64,000 nucleotides of DNA from Achromobacter pulmonis (GTDB taxonomy: Bacteria > Pseudomonadota > Gammaproteobacteria > Burkholderiales > Burkholderiaceae_B): contig NZ_POQS01000010.1 in NCBI RefSeq assembly GCF_002885955.2, positions 92,776 through 156,775 of the forward strand, in the 5' to 3' direction. Within the stretch, counting starts at the first letter, position 1, and each line of letters opens with the position of its first letter. This document shows, piece after piece, positions 43,277 to 52,448 of this stretch. The position numbers and the translations under genes were made by a program. The notes under the pieces were generated by a model. It ran no database searches. It saw nothing but the letters and a program-made list of their open reading frames with translations, and was not told the DNA's origin.

Positions 43277-44583
43277 AGCGCGCGGGCCGCGGCGTCCTCG
43301 TCGGGCTGCTTGCCGCGCCCGATGAGCCACGCGCACGCCGCCGACACCACGCCCGAGAACAGCACGTACAGGCAGATCAGCCAGGGCTGGCCGCCGCCGG
43401 CCTTGAGCAGCGCGGTGGCGATGATGGGCGTGATGCCCGAGGCGAAAATGCCCGAGAACTGGTAAACGAAGGAGATGCCGGTGTAGCGCACCCGGGCGTC
43501 GAACAGTTCGCAGAACAGCGCCGCCTCCGGCCCGTACACGGCCGCGTACAGGATGCCGAACGGGATGATGATGGCTACCCAGATCAGTACCGCGCTGCCC
43601 TGGCTGTTGAGCATCAGCCAGAAAGCGGGAAACGAGGCCAGCGCGGTGATCAGCGAGCCCCAGAAATAGACGCGCGTGCGCCCGACGCGGTCCGACAGGC
43701 GGCCGAAGAACGGGATGAAGAAGCACATGACCAGGGCCGCGGCCATCACGCCGATCAGCGCCTCGGTGCGCGTGATCTTCACGGTCTGCGTGAGATACGA
43801 GATCGTGAACACGCCGAACACGTTGAAGAACACCCCGTCGATGTAGCGCGCGCCCATGCCCTTGAAGACGTTGCCCGGAAAGCGCCGGAACATGTCTGCG
43901 AAAGGGATGCGGCTTTCGGCGTTGTTCTTCTTGACCGCGGCGAACTCCGGCGTTTCCTTGATGTTCAGGCGGATGTACATGCCCACCAGCACCATCACCG
44001 CCGACAGCAGGAACGCCACGCGCCAGCCCCAGGCCATGAATTGCGCGTCGGTCAGCAGGGTGGACAGCAGGGCCACCGTGCCCGAGGCCAGGCACAGCCC
44101 GATGGCCAGGCCTATCTGCGGCAGCGACGCGTACAGCCCTTTCTTGCCGGGCGGCGCGTATTCGTAGGCCATCAGCACCGCGCCGCCCCATTCGCCGCCC
44201 AGCCCGATGCCCTGGAACACGCGCAGCAGCAGGAGCAGGATGGGCGCCCAGATGCCGATGCTGTCGTAGGTGGGCACCAGGCCGATCAGGAAGGTGGCCA
44301 CGCCCATGATCATCAGGGTCATGACCAGCATGCTTTTCCTGCCGATGCGGTCGCCGAAGTGGCCGAAGATCAGCCCGCCCAGCGGCCGGGTGACGAAGCC
44401 GACCGCGAACGTGGTGTAGGCCAGCATGGTGGAGACCAGCGGGTCCCCGGCCGGGAAATACAGCTTGTTGAACACAATGCCTGCGACGACGCCGTACAAG
44501 AAAAAGTCGTACCACTCGATGGTGGCGCCGATCAGCGACGCGGCGACGACCCGGCGCACCGCGGCTTCGTTCTGCTTGGCCAT
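43249..44583 (-). CDS. MFS transporter, metabolite:H+ symporter (MHS) family
   Basis: 444 residues with 12 predicted helices. MHS-type features are seen: TIEWYDFFLYG in the first helix region, the loop GHFGDRIGRKSML, and IGLGGEWGGAVLMAYEYAP. Relatives transport shikimate, alpha-ketoglutarate, citrate or betaine-like acids. It lies 57 bases downstream of the GMC oxidoreductase gene on the same strand, so the two form an uptake-oxidation operon. Confidence 0.93.
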   Translation of the reverse strand: MAKQNEAAVRRVVAASLIGATIEWYDFFLYGVVAGIVFNKLYFPAGDPLVSTMLAYTTFAVGFVTRPLGGLIFGHFGDRIGRKSMLVMTLMIMGVATFLIGLVPTYDSIGIWAPILLLLLRVFQGIGLGGEWGGAVLMAYEYAPPGKKGLYASLPQIGLAIGLCLASGTVALLSTLLTDAQFMAWGWRVAFLLSAVMVLVGMYIRLNIKETPEFAAVKKNNAESRIPFADMFRRFPGNVFKGMGARYIDGVFFNVFGVFTISYLTQTVKITRTEALIGVMAAALVMCFFIPFFGRLSDRVGRTRVYFWGSLITALASFPAFWLMLNSQGSAVLIWVAIIIPFGILYAAVYGPEAALFCELFDARVRYTGISFVYQFSGIFASGITPIIATALLKAGGGQPWLICLYVLFSGVVSAACAWLIGRGKQPDEDAAARALQPAATGRP

Positions 44584-44640
44584 GTCTAGTCTCCTTTGGT
44601 GTGGCGGCCGGCCCGTCTGCGCGGGCCTGGGCCGTGGGTG

Positions 44641-46278
44641 TCAGGCGGCGGCCTGCAGCGTCTGCGGATGCGCCTGGGTATGCTCCTGCAAAATGAAATC
44701 GGCCGCGCGCTCGGCCAGCATGACTGCGGGCACGTTGGTGTTGCCGGAAACCAGCGTCGGCATGATGGAACAGTCCACCACCCGCAGCCCCGCCACGCCA
44801 TGCACGCGCAGCTGCGCGTCGACGACCGCCAGGGGATCGCTGCGCGGCCCCATCTTGGCGGTGCCGCTGGGGTGGAAGATGGTGGCCCCGTACTCGCGGC
44901 AGAAATGCAGGATCTCGTCGTCGCTGCGCACCTCGGGCCCGGGGCGGAATTCGCGCTTCATCATCGCCGCCAGCGGCGCCGTGGCGGCCAGCCGCCGCGC
45001 GTACTTGACCGCCGCCACCGTCATGCGGCGGTCCAGTTCGGTGGACAGGTAGTTCGGCTGCATGGACGGCGCCTCGAAGGGATCGGCGCTGCGCAGGCGC
45101 ACGCGCCCGCGCGACGAGGGGCGCAGATGGCATACCGAATAAGTGCAGCCCGAGAACGGGTGCACCTTGCCGCCGGCCATGTCGGCCGACAGCGTGGCGA
45201 AATGGAACTGGGTGTCGGGCGTGAGGCTGGCCGGATCGACCCGGCAGAACAGCCCGCCCTGGTTGATGCCCACGGCCAGCGGTCCGCCGCGCAGCAGCAG
45301 CCATTCCAGGCCCATGCGGATGCGGCCGGGCAGCGTGCGCAGCTGGTCGTTGGTGGTGATGGGACGCGTGGTTTCGTAGATCAGCCGGATCTGCAGGTGG
45401 TCCTGCAGGTTCTCGCCCACGCCGGGCAGGTCGCGCACCACGCCGATGCCGAACTGGCGCAGCAGCGCGGCCGGCCCCACGCCGGAGAGCTGCAGCAGCT
45501 GCGGCGACTGCAGTGCGCCGGCGCACAGTATCACTTCGCGGCGCGCGCGCACGGTGCGCACCTGGCCGTGCTGGCGGTAGCGCACCCCGCAGGCGCGGGT
45601 GCCCTCGAACAGAATGGCCATGGCGTGCGCGTCGGTTTCGATGCGCAGGTTGGCGCGGCCTTGGGCCGGACGCAGGTAGGCGACGGCGGTGGAGCAGCGC
45701 CGGCCGTTGCGGGTGGTGAGCTGGTAGTAGCCCACGCCTTCCTGTTCGCCGGTATTGAAGTCGTCGACCTGGGCAATGCCCAGGTTCTGCGCGGCGGCGA
45801 TCAGGCCCTGCACCAGCGGATGCGGGGTCTTGATGGAGGTGGCGTTGAGCGGGCCGTCGGTGCCGCGCGTGGGGCCGGGGCCGAGGTCGTTGTTTTCGAG
45901 CTTGCGGAAATAGGGCAGGCAGTCGTCCCAGCCCCAGCCGGGATTGCCGGCGGCGGCCCAGGCGTCGTAGTCGCGCCGCTGGCCGCGGATGTAGATCAGG
46001 CCGTTGATGGCGCTGGAGCCGCCCAGCGTGCGGCCGCGCGGCCAGTAGATGCGCCGGTCCAGCATGTTGGGATCGGGATCGGTGTAGTAGCCCCAGTTCA
46101 CGACCTTGTGGAACATGGTCTTGCCGTAGCCGATGGGGATGTGGATCCACGGATAGCTGTCCTTCGGCCCGGCTTCCAGCAGGCAGACGGAATGCGCGCC
46201 GCTGGCGCTCAGCCGGTTGGCCATCACGCAGCCGGCCGAGCCGGCGCCTACGACGATGTAATCCACGGTATCGGACAT
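44641..46278 (-). CDS. GMC family FAD-dependent oxidoreductase (choline dehydrogenase-like)
   Basis: 545 residues. The N-terminal dinucleotide-binding motif is YIVVGAGSAGCVMANRLS, followed by the FAD motif RGRTLGGSSAING. The C-terminal catalytic histidine lies in HPSGTAKMGP, and the family ends with VSGNTNVPAVMLAERAAD. It oxidises an alcohol, possibly a sugar or polyol. It is divergent from an IclR regulator and co-transcribed with an MHS transporter. Confidence 0.93.
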   Translation of the reverse strand: MSDTVDYIVVGAGSAGCVMANRLSASGAHSVCLLEAGPKDSYPWIHIPIGYGKTMFHKVVNWGYYTDPDPNMLDRRIYWPRGRTLGGSSAINGLIYIRGQRRDYDAWAAAGNPGWGWDDCLPYFRKLENNDLGPGPTRGTDGPLNATSIKTPHPLVQGLIAAAQNLGIAQVDDFNTGEQEGVGYYQLTTRNGRRCSTAVAYLRPAQGRANLRIETDAHAMAILFEGTRACGVRYRQHGQVRTVRARREVILCAGALQSPQLLQLSGVGPAALLRQFGIGVVRDLPGVGENLQDHLQIRLIYETTRPITTNDQLRTLPGRIRMGLEWLLLRGGPLAVGINQGGLFCRVDPASLTPDTQFHFATLSADMAGGKVHPFSGCTYSVCHLRPSSRGRVRLRSADPFEAPSMQPNYLSTELDRRMTVAAVKYARRLAATAPLAAMMKREFRPGPEVRSDDEILHFCREYGATIFHPSGTAKMGPRSDPLAVVDAQLRVHGVAGLRVVDCSIMPTLVSGNTNVPAVMLAERAADFILQEHTQAHPQTLQAAA

Positions 46279-46500
46279 ATCCGCAAGCTCTCCCTGCAGC
46301 GGGCCGCCGCAAGCCCCTGACGGCGCGTTTACCCTGCTTGTCGTTGTGGGGCGCAGTTATATACGCTGTGATGCCATGCGCTGCAGTGCCTGGACCCGGC
46401 GTCGCGCGGGCCTGCGGGCACTGACGCTGAGAGCGATTCTAGGAAGCGTGCGCGCAGCGCAAAGCACAACCGGCGCAAGCGCGGAAAAGTGGAACAGAAA

Positions 46501-47313
46501 ATGCAAAACCGGTTTCAAAATCGCAGCGCAGCATCGGAGGAGCAGCAGGACACGGCGCGCTCGCTGCGGGCGCTGCTGGTGCTGGAACATCTGGCGCGGG
46601 CCCAGCATCCGCCCACGCTGGCGCAGCTCGCGCAGCGGCTGGACATGCCCAAATCATCGCTGATGCGCCTGCTGGCGGCCATGCAGCGCGCCGGCTTCGT
46701 GGCCGCCACGCCCACCGAGAACGGCTACGTGCCGGGCCCGCAGGCTTCGGCGCTGGCGCTGGCCACGCTGCGCGCCTCGGCCTTCACCCGCGAATGCCGC
46801 GCGGTGCTGGCGCAACTGGTCGGCACGCTGGGTGAAACCTGCAATCTCACCGCGCCCGACGGCGACCGCGTGGTCTATATGGAACGCGTGGAGACTGCCG
46901 AACCGCTGCGGCTGTTCTTCGCGGTGGGCAGCCATGTGCCCATGCATTGCACCGCCAGCGGCAAGCTGTTCCTGGCTTCCATGAGCCGGCTCGAGCGCAG
47001 CCGGGTGCTGGCGCGGCTGCCGCTGACCCGCAACACGCCGCGCACGCTGACCGATCCGGCGCGGCTGGAGGAAGAGCTGGAGCGCCTGGCCGCGCGGGGC
47101 ATCGGCATCGACAACGAGGAGTTCGTGCGCGGCATGAGCGCGGTGGCGGTGCCGGTGCGCGCCGCCGATGACCGCGTGGTGGCGGCGGTGGCCTGCCATG
47201 CGCCCACGGCCCGTGTGATGCTGGACGAACTGCTGCGCGCGGTGCCGGTGCTGGAGCGCGCGGCCCAAGCCATGTGCGAGGTGCTGGCGCAGCACCGCGC
47301 CGGCGCGGGCTGA
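46501..47313 (+). CDS. IclR family transcriptional regulator
   Basis: 270 residues from ATG 46501; an in-frame GTG four codons upstream is a possible alternative. The winged helix (about residues 20-75, with PTLAQLAQRLDMPKSSLMRLLAAM) is followed by the IclR effector domain (FAVGSHVPMHCTASGKLFLAS, GIGIDNEEFVRGMSAVAVPV). It is divergent from the GMC oxidoreductase across about 220 bases and likely regulates that operon. Confidence 0.9.
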   Translation: MQNRFQNRSAASEEQQDTARSLRALLVLEHLARAQHPPTLAQLAQRLDMPKSSLMRLLAAMQRAGFVAATPTENGYVPGPQASALALATLRASAFTRECRAVLAQLVGTLGETCNLTAPDGDRVVYMERVETAEPLRLFFAVGSHVPMHCTASGKLFLASMSRLERSRVLARLPLTRNTPRTLTDPARLEEELERLAARGIGIDNEEFVRGMSAVAVPVRAADDRVVAAVACHAPTARVMLDELLRAVPVLERAAQAMCEVLAQHRAGAG

Positions 47314-47323
47314 GCGGCGCGCC

Positions 47324-48040
47324 TCAGGCCGAAGGCGTGAACAGTTCGGGCGGCAGCTTCGCGACGGCTTCGTAGGTGAGGCGGATGTGGCTGGCCAGCA
47401 AGGAGCAGGCCAGGTCGGCGTCGCGCGCCAGCGTGGCGTCGAGGATGCGCTGGTGCTCGTCGTGCAGGTCGCGCGCGATGGGCTTGCGGGTGACGGTCAG
47501 GCGGCGGTAGCGCTCGGCCTGCTGGTACAGGATGCCCAGGAAGTGGTGGCGCCAGCGCGAGGGACAGGCGCGGATCAGTTCGCGGTGGAATTCGCGGTTG
47601 CGCTGTTCCCATTCCTCGAAGCGGGCTTCGGGGTCGGCGGCCAGGCGCTGCTCGGCCTTGCCCAGCCGGTGAAAGGCCGCCAGCACCGCGCTTTCCCAGT
47701 CGTCGTCGCCCACGGCGATGGACTGCCGCAAGGCCTCGGTTTCCAGCAGCACGCGGTTCTCGGTGATGTCGTGGAAATCCTCCAGCGAGATCGGGGTGAC
47801 GTGAAAGCCGCGCTGCCCGTGGGCGATGACCAGCGCGTCCGAGACCAGCAGCGCCAGGGCCTCGCGCAGCGTGCCGGCGCCCACGCCGTAATCGTCCTTC
47901 AGATGTTCGACCCGCAGGCGCGAGCCGGGCGGAAGTTTGCCCTGGATGATGTCGCGGCGCAGGTTGACGTAGGCCGTGCCCACGAGCGTGTGGGCCGAGG
48001 CGGAATGAGCGAGCGGGGGCAGGGAAGTACCGTCAGACAT
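47324..48040 (-). CDS. GntR family regulator, FCD subfamily
   Basis: 238 residues. The winged helix covers about residues 18-88 (LRRDIIQGKLPPGSRLRVEHLKDDYGVGAGTLREALALLVSDAL), followed by the FCD domain. It is divergent from a Bug receptor gene with a 136-base spacer carrying an inverted repeat and a sigma70-like promoter. It probably represses the receptor-amidohydrolase operon. Confidence 0.92.
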   Translation of the reverse strand: MSDGTSLPPLAHSASAHTLVGTAYVNLRRDIIQGKLPPGSRLRVEHLKDDYGVGAGTLREALALLVSDALVIAHGQRGFHVTPISLEDFHDITENRVLLETEALRQSIAVGDDDWESAVLAAFHRLGKAEQRLAADPEARFEEWEQRNREFHRELIRACPSRWRHHFLGILYQQAERYRRLTVTRKPIARDLHDEHQRILDATLARDADLACSLLASHIRLTYEAVAKLPPELFTPSA

Positions 48041-48065
48041 GACGCTACTTTATCATGCGCGGAAA

Positions 48066-48098
48066 AAATCTCGATAAAAATTGTTGACGCCGAGATTT
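48066..48098. promoter_or_regulatory. Inverted repeat, candidate GntR operator
   Basis: Arms AAATCTCG and CGAGATTT are perfectly complementary and separated by 17 bases. The right part overlaps a promoter -35 for the Bug gene. Confidence 0.45.
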
Positions 48099-48112
48099 GT
48101 GGTGCTTATCGT
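48084..48112 (+). promoter_or_regulatory. Putative sigma70 promoter of the Bug receptor gene
   Basis: TTGACG is followed after 17 bases by TATCGT. The position is about 65 bases upstream of the GTG start and overlaps the inverted repeat, consistent with repression. Confidence 0.4.
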
Positions 48113-48176
48113 AGAAAAGCGCGCCGCGCAGAATGACCGGCATCCAAGCCGGCGGCAGGCGCACAGGAGACATACT

Positions 48177-49187
48177 GTGACACGGCTACACGAGTCCCGC
48201 CGACGGCGGCGGCCCTTTCTGCGCCGCGCCGCGGCCGGCCTGACGGCGCTGGCCGCGCTGCTGATCGCCCCGGCGCCGCACGCCGCGGACTGGCCGAGCC
48301 GGCCGGTGACCATCCTGGTCAACGGCGGGCCCGGCAGCCTGCCCGACCTGTTCGCGCGGCCGCTGGCCGAGCGGCTGCACCGGTCGCTGGGCCAGCCCGT
48401 GGTGGTGGAGAACAAGCCGGGCGCCGGCGGCATGCTGGCGATGCAGCAGCTCAAGTCCGCGCCGGCCGACGGCCATACGCTGGCGCTGGTGACCAACGCG
48501 CACCTGGTGTGGAATCCGTATATTTTTCCGGCCCTGACCTACGATCCGGCGCGCGACCTGCTGCCGGTCAGCCCGCTGGCCATCATCCCGATGGCGCTCA
48601 CGGTCAACGACAAGCTGCCCGCGCAGTCGCTGGGGCAACTGCTGGCGCAGGCGCGCCAGCAGCCGGGCAAGCTGAACTACGCCTCGTCGGGCAACGGCAG
48701 CCCGCCGCACGTGCTGTTCGAAATGCTGCGCGAGCAGGCCGGCGTCGACATCATGCACGTTCCGTTCAAGACCGGCACCGGCGCGCTCAACTCGGTGCTG
48801 GCCGGCGATACGCAGATGTACTTCGCCGGCACCGCGCTGGTCGAACCCATGGTCAAGGACGGCCGGCTGCGGGTACTGGCCATCAGCGAGACGGTGCCGG
48901 ACGCCGCCTTCGGCAAGGCGCCGACGCTGGCCGAGCAGGACTTCCGCGGCTTCGAGGGCGCGGTGTGGCTGGGCGTGGCCGCCAGCGCCGGCACGCCCGA
49001 GGCGATCGTGCAGCGCCTGAACGCCGAGATCGGCCGCGCGCAGCAGGACGGCGCGCTCAAGCAGATGTACGCCAGCCACGGCTCGCTGCCGTACCATCTG
49101 GCGGCGGCCGACTTCGCCCGGCGCGTCGCGGCCGAACGGGACGCCTCCGGCCCGGTGCTGCGCAAGCTGGGCATCAAGCCCGACTGA
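48177..49187 (+). CDS. Bug/TctC-family solute receptor
   Basis: 336 residues from a GTG start with AGGAGA upstream. The N-terminus is unusually basic (RRRRRPFLRRAAAGLTALAALL), resembling a Tat-type signal, with cleavage near APHAA. The mature protein shows Bug features such as RPVTILVNGGPGSLPDLFARPLAE and the GAGGML loop. It is followed by an M20 amidohydrolase 58 bases later, with a hairpin in the spacer. Confidence 0.92.
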   Translation: MTRLHESRRRRRPFLRRAAAGLTALAALLIAPAPHAADWPSRPVTILVNGGPGSLPDLFARPLAERLHRSLGQPVVVENKPGAGGMLAMQQLKSAPADGHTLALVTNAHLVWNPYIFPALTYDPARDLLPVSPLAIIPMALTVNDKLPAQSLGQLLAQARQQPGKLNYASSGNGSPPHVLFEMLREQAGVDIMHVPFKTGTGALNSVLAGDTQMYFAGTALVEPMVKDGRLRVLAISETVPDAAFGKAPTLAEQDFRGFEGAVWLGVAASAGTPEAIVQRLNAEIGRAQQDGALKQMYASHGSLPYHLAAADFARRVAAERDASGPVLRKLGIKPD

Positions 49188-49216
49188 TCCCCCGCCTTCT
49201 TTTCAACCCGTTATCG

Positions 49217-49235
49217 CGGCCCCTGCGCGGGGCCG
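49217..49235 (+). promoter_or_regulatory. Intercistronic hairpin after the Bug gene
   Basis: A perfect 7-bp stem CGGCCCC / GGGGCCG with a 5-base loop lies between the Bug stop and the amidohydrolase start. No T-run follows, so attenuation or mRNA stabilisation is more likely than full termination. Confidence 0.45.
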
Positions 49236-49245
49236 GCATCGCCAC

Positions 49246-50445
49246 ATGAACCTGATCGAAGACATTGTTGAACACGCGCCTTCCATCCGCGCCATCCGCC
49301 GCGACATCCACGCCCATCCGGAGCTGGCGTTCGAAGAGAATCGCACCGCCGACCTGGTGGCGCAGCAATTGGAGAGCTGGGGCATCACGGTGCATCGCGG
49401 CTTCGGCAAGACCGGGCTGGTGGGCGTGATCCGCAACGGCAGCTCGGCGCGCACGGTGGGCCTGCGCGCGGACATGGACGCGCTGCCCATGCAGGAGGCC
49501 AACCGGTTCGACCATGCCAGCAAGCACGCCGGCGTCATGCACGCCTGCGGCCATGACGGCCATACCGCCATGCTGCTCGGCGCGGCGCAGCACCTGGCGC
49601 GCCATCGCAATTTCGACGGCACGGTCTACCTGATTTTCCAGCCGGCCGAAGAGCGCGGCGGCGGCGCGCGCGAAATGATGCGCGACGGCCTGTTCGAGAG
49701 ATTCCCCATGGAAGCGGTGTTCGGCATGCACAACATGCCCGGCATTCCGGTCGGCTGCTTCGCGTCGTCGCCGGGGCCGGTGCTGGCGTCCAACAGCGAA
49801 TTCCACGTGACCATACGCGGCAAGGGCGGCCACGCGGCCATGCCGCACCTGGCCATCGACCCGATACCGGCGGCCGGCCAGATGATCGAGGCGTTCCAGA
49901 CCATCATCAGCCGCAACAAGAAGCCGCTGGAGACCGCGGTGATCTCGGTGACCATGCTGCGCGCCGGCGAAGCGGTCAACGTGATCGCCGACACCTGCGA
50001 GCTGCGCGGCACGGTGCGCGCATACACGCGCGAAACGCTGGACCTGATCGAGCGCCGCATGGGCGAGATCGCGCGCCACGTGGCGGAGATGTTCGGCGCC
50101 GAGTGCGATTTCGTCTTCACCCGCCACTATCCGTCGACCATCAACCACGAGGCCGAAACCGCCTTCATGCGCGAGACGCTGGCCTCGGTGGTCGGCGCCG
50201 GGCGCGTGCTGGCGCAGACGCCCATCATGGCGGCCGAGGATTTTTCCTTCATGCTCGAAGCGGTGCCGGGCAGCTATTGCTTCATCGGCAACGGCGACGG
50301 CGACCACCGCGAGGCCGGCCACGGTGCCGGCCCCTGCCTGGTCCACAACACCAGCTACGACTTCAACGACGAGCTGCTGCCCATCGGCGCCAGCGCCTTC
50401 GTGAAGCTGGCCGAAGCCTGGCTGGCGCGGCCCGCGCGGGGCTGA
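49246..50445 (+). CDS. M20 family amidohydrolase (hippurate hydrolase/aminoacylase-like)
   Basis: 399 residues. M20D features: DIHAHPELAFEE, GLRADMDALPMQE, HACGHDGHTAMLLG and the catalytic glutamate in PAEERGGGA. The last metal ligand region appears near VHNTSYDFND. The cytoplasmic enzyme probably hydrolyses N-acyl amino acids or hippurate-like amides. Its pairing with a Bug receptor suggests uptake of the same acyl amide (inference). Confidence 0.93.
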   Translation: MNLIEDIVEHAPSIRAIRRDIHAHPELAFEENRTADLVAQQLESWGITVHRGFGKTGLVGVIRNGSSARTVGLRADMDALPMQEANRFDHASKHAGVMHACGHDGHTAMLLGAAQHLARHRNFDGTVYLIFQPAEERGGGAREMMRDGLFERFPMEAVFGMHNMPGIPVGCFASSPGPVLASNSEFHVTIRGKGGHAAMPHLAIDPIPAAGQMIEAFQTIISRNKKPLETAVISVTMLRAGEAVNVIADTCELRGTVRAYTRETLDLIERRMGEIARHVAEMFGAECDFVFTRHYPSTINHEAETAFMRETLASVVGAGRVLAQTPIMAAEDFSFMLEAVPGSYCFIGNGDGDHREAGHGAGPCLVHNTSYDFNDELLPIGASAFVKLAEAWLARPARG

Positions 50446-50452
50446 GGCCGGC

Positions 50453-51892
50453 TCAGTGCGGCGCGCCGGCCTCGGCCGGCACGCCGCGGTTGCGCGCACG
50501 CAGCAGCGCCGCGCTCAAGGCCGCCGCCAGCGCGGCGATGACGGCGCCTGCCAGGAAGGTGAGCTGGTAGCCGCCGTTGAGCGCCGCGGTGGCGCTTGCG
50601 CCCGCCTGCGTCAGCGTGGCGCTGCGGGCCGCGGCCAGGCTGGCCAGCACCGCCAGGCCGAGCGCGCCGCCCATCATGAAGGCGGTATTGACCACGCCCG
50701 AGGCCAGGCCCGACTGGCTGGGCTCCACGTCGTTCATGGCCGCCAGCAGCAGGGGATTGAAGGCCACGCCGGCGCCCAGGCCCAGCAGCAGCATGCCGGG
50801 CAGCACGTCGGCGGCGAAGGCGCCGTCGATCGGCGCGCGCGCGAACAGCGCCAGCCCCAGCGCCGCCAGCGACAGGCCGGCGGCCAGCGGCAGCCGGATG
50901 CCGAAGCGCATCACCAGCTTTGCCGACAGGCCCAGCGAGAAGGCCGCCATGATGAGGTTGGCCGGCAGGAAGGCCAGCCCGACCTGCATGGCCGTATAGC
51001 CCAGCACCAGCTGCATGTACAGCGCCGACACGAAGAACCACGCGAACATGGCCGCGGCCCACAGCACGCCGACGACGTTGGCGGTGGCCACGTTGCGCAG
51101 CCGGAACAGCGCCAGCGGCATCAGCGGCGATTCGACGCGCGCCTCGATCCACAGGAACAGCGCCATCAGCGCCGCGGCCACGCCCAGCAGGGTCAGGGAT
51201 TGCGCCGAGGTCCAGCCGGCCTCGTTGCCGTTGACCACGGCATACACCGCCAGCATCAGCGAGGCCGTGACGGCCAGCGCGCCGGCCACGTCCAGGCGGG
51301 CGCCGGCGGCCGTCGGCGCGGCGCGCGGGATCAGCCGCAGGCACAGCGCGTAGACCAGCACGCCGATGGGCAGGTTGACCAGGAAGATCCAGTGCCAGGA
51401 CAGCGCGCTGGTCAGCAGCCCGCCCAGCAGCACCCCGATGCTGCCGCCGCCGGCGCAGACGAAGCCGTACACGCCCATGGCGCGGGCGCGCTCGCCGGTC
51501 TCGGTGAAGAGGTTCATGATGAGCGAGAGCGACACGGCGGAGACCACCGCGCCGCCCAGCCCCTGGACCGCGCGCGCGCCGATCAGCAGCGCCTGGCCCT
51601 GGGCCACGCCGCAGGCCAGCGAGGCCAGCGTGAACAGCGTCAGGCCGGCCAGGAACATGCGGCGGTGTCCCAGCAGGTCGCCCAGCCTGCCGCCCAGCAG
51701 CAGGAAGCCGCCGAAGGTGAGCATGTAGGCGTTGACCACCCAGACCAGCGAGGTCTCGGTGAAGTGCAGGTCCTGGCGGATAGAGGGCAGGGCGACGTTG
51801 ACGATCGTGGTGTCCAGCACGATCATCAGCACGCCCAGGCATAGCACCAGCAGCGCCCACCAGCGCTGCCTGCCGTGGATTCCATGCGTCAT
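50453..51892 (-). CDS. MFS drug-efflux transporter, DHA2 (EmrB/QacA) type
   Basis: 479 residues with about 14 predicted helices. The first helix shows LVLCLGVLMIVLDTTIVNVALP, followed by GGRLGDLLGHRRMFL, motif A. The start is the ATG giving MTHGIHGRQRW, with GGAAGC upstream. It converges on the M20 amidohydrolase. A VOC gene lies upstream on the same strand. Probable proton-coupled export of amphipathic compounds. Confidence 0.93.
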   Translation of the reverse strand: MTHGIHGRQRWWALLVLCLGVLMIVLDTTIVNVALPSIRQDLHFTETSLVWVVNAYMLTFGGFLLLGGRLGDLLGHRRMFLAGLTLFTLASLACGVAQGQALLIGARAVQGLGGAVVSAVSLSLIMNLFTETGERARAMGVYGFVCAGGGSIGVLLGGLLTSALSWHWIFLVNLPIGVLVYALCLRLIPRAAPTAAGARLDVAGALAVTASLMLAVYAVVNGNEAGWTSAQSLTLLGVAAALMALFLWIEARVESPLMPLALFRLRNVATANVVGVLWAAAMFAWFFVSALYMQLVLGYTAMQVGLAFLPANLIMAAFSLGLSAKLVMRFGIRLPLAAGLSLAALGLALFARAPIDGAFAADVLPGMLLLGLGAGVAFNPLLLAAMNDVEPSQSGLASGVVNTAFMMGGALGLAVLASLAAARSATLTQAGASATAALNGGYQLTFLAGAVIAALAAALSAALLRARNRGVPAEAGAPH

Positions 51893-51921
51893 CGGGTATC
51901 GCTTCCTTGGAGAGGTCGTGT

Positions 51922-52350
51922 TCAGTGGGCCATGCGGCCGCCGCTGACCATCCAGCGGGTGCCGTAGCGGTCGATCAGCGCGCCGTAGGCCTCGGCCCAG
52001 AAGGTCTTCTGCAGCGGCAGCGTGATGTTGCCGCCGTCGGCCAGCTGGTCGAAGACGCGCTGCGCGTCGGACACCGTGGGGTAGGCCAGCGCCAGCGCCA
52101 CGCCCTGCTTGCCTGGATAGGGATGGGCGGCGGTGGCGTCGCTGCCCAGCAGCGTCTGCTGGTCCAGGCCCAGGCGCGCGTGCATGATGCGCCCGGCGTC
52201 CTCGGCCGACAAGGGCGGCATGGCGGCGTCGGGCGGCGCGTCGGCGTAGCGGATCAGCGCCTCCAGCCGCCCGCCCAGCACGCGCTCGTAGAACTGCATG
52301 GCCTCGGCGCAGTTGCCGTCGAAGCTGAGATAGGCGGATAGTTGGGGCAT
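51922..52350 (-). CDS. VOC family protein, PhnB-like
   Basis: 142 residues with the PhnB/3-demethylubiquinone methyltransferase-like pattern: YLSFDGNCAEAMQFYERVLGG at the start, QKTFWAEAYGALIDRYGTRWMV at the end. The upstream spacing to the MFS gene is 29 bases, so the two may form an operon. Enzymatic role unknown. Confidence 0.9.
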   Translation of the reverse strand: MPQLSAYLSFDGNCAEAMQFYERVLGGRLEALIRYADAPPDAAMPPLSAEDAGRIMHARLGLDQQTLLGSDATAAHPYPGKQGVALALAYPTVSDAQRVFDQLADGGNITLPLQKTFWAEAYGALIDRYGTRWMVSGGRMAH

Positions 52351-52448
52351 GTTCTCTCCGGAAGATGAGACGGAAGCGGTGCCAAGAAGGCCGCCGCCGC
52401 TCTATGATGGAAGCCCGACTCACGTAATCAGTAATCAGGAGCCAGGCC

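Noticed and set aside
50456-51844. Plus-strand ORF opposite the DHA2 transporter
   Set aside because: Gln/Arg/His-rich shadow; the transporter on the minus strand has full family motifs.
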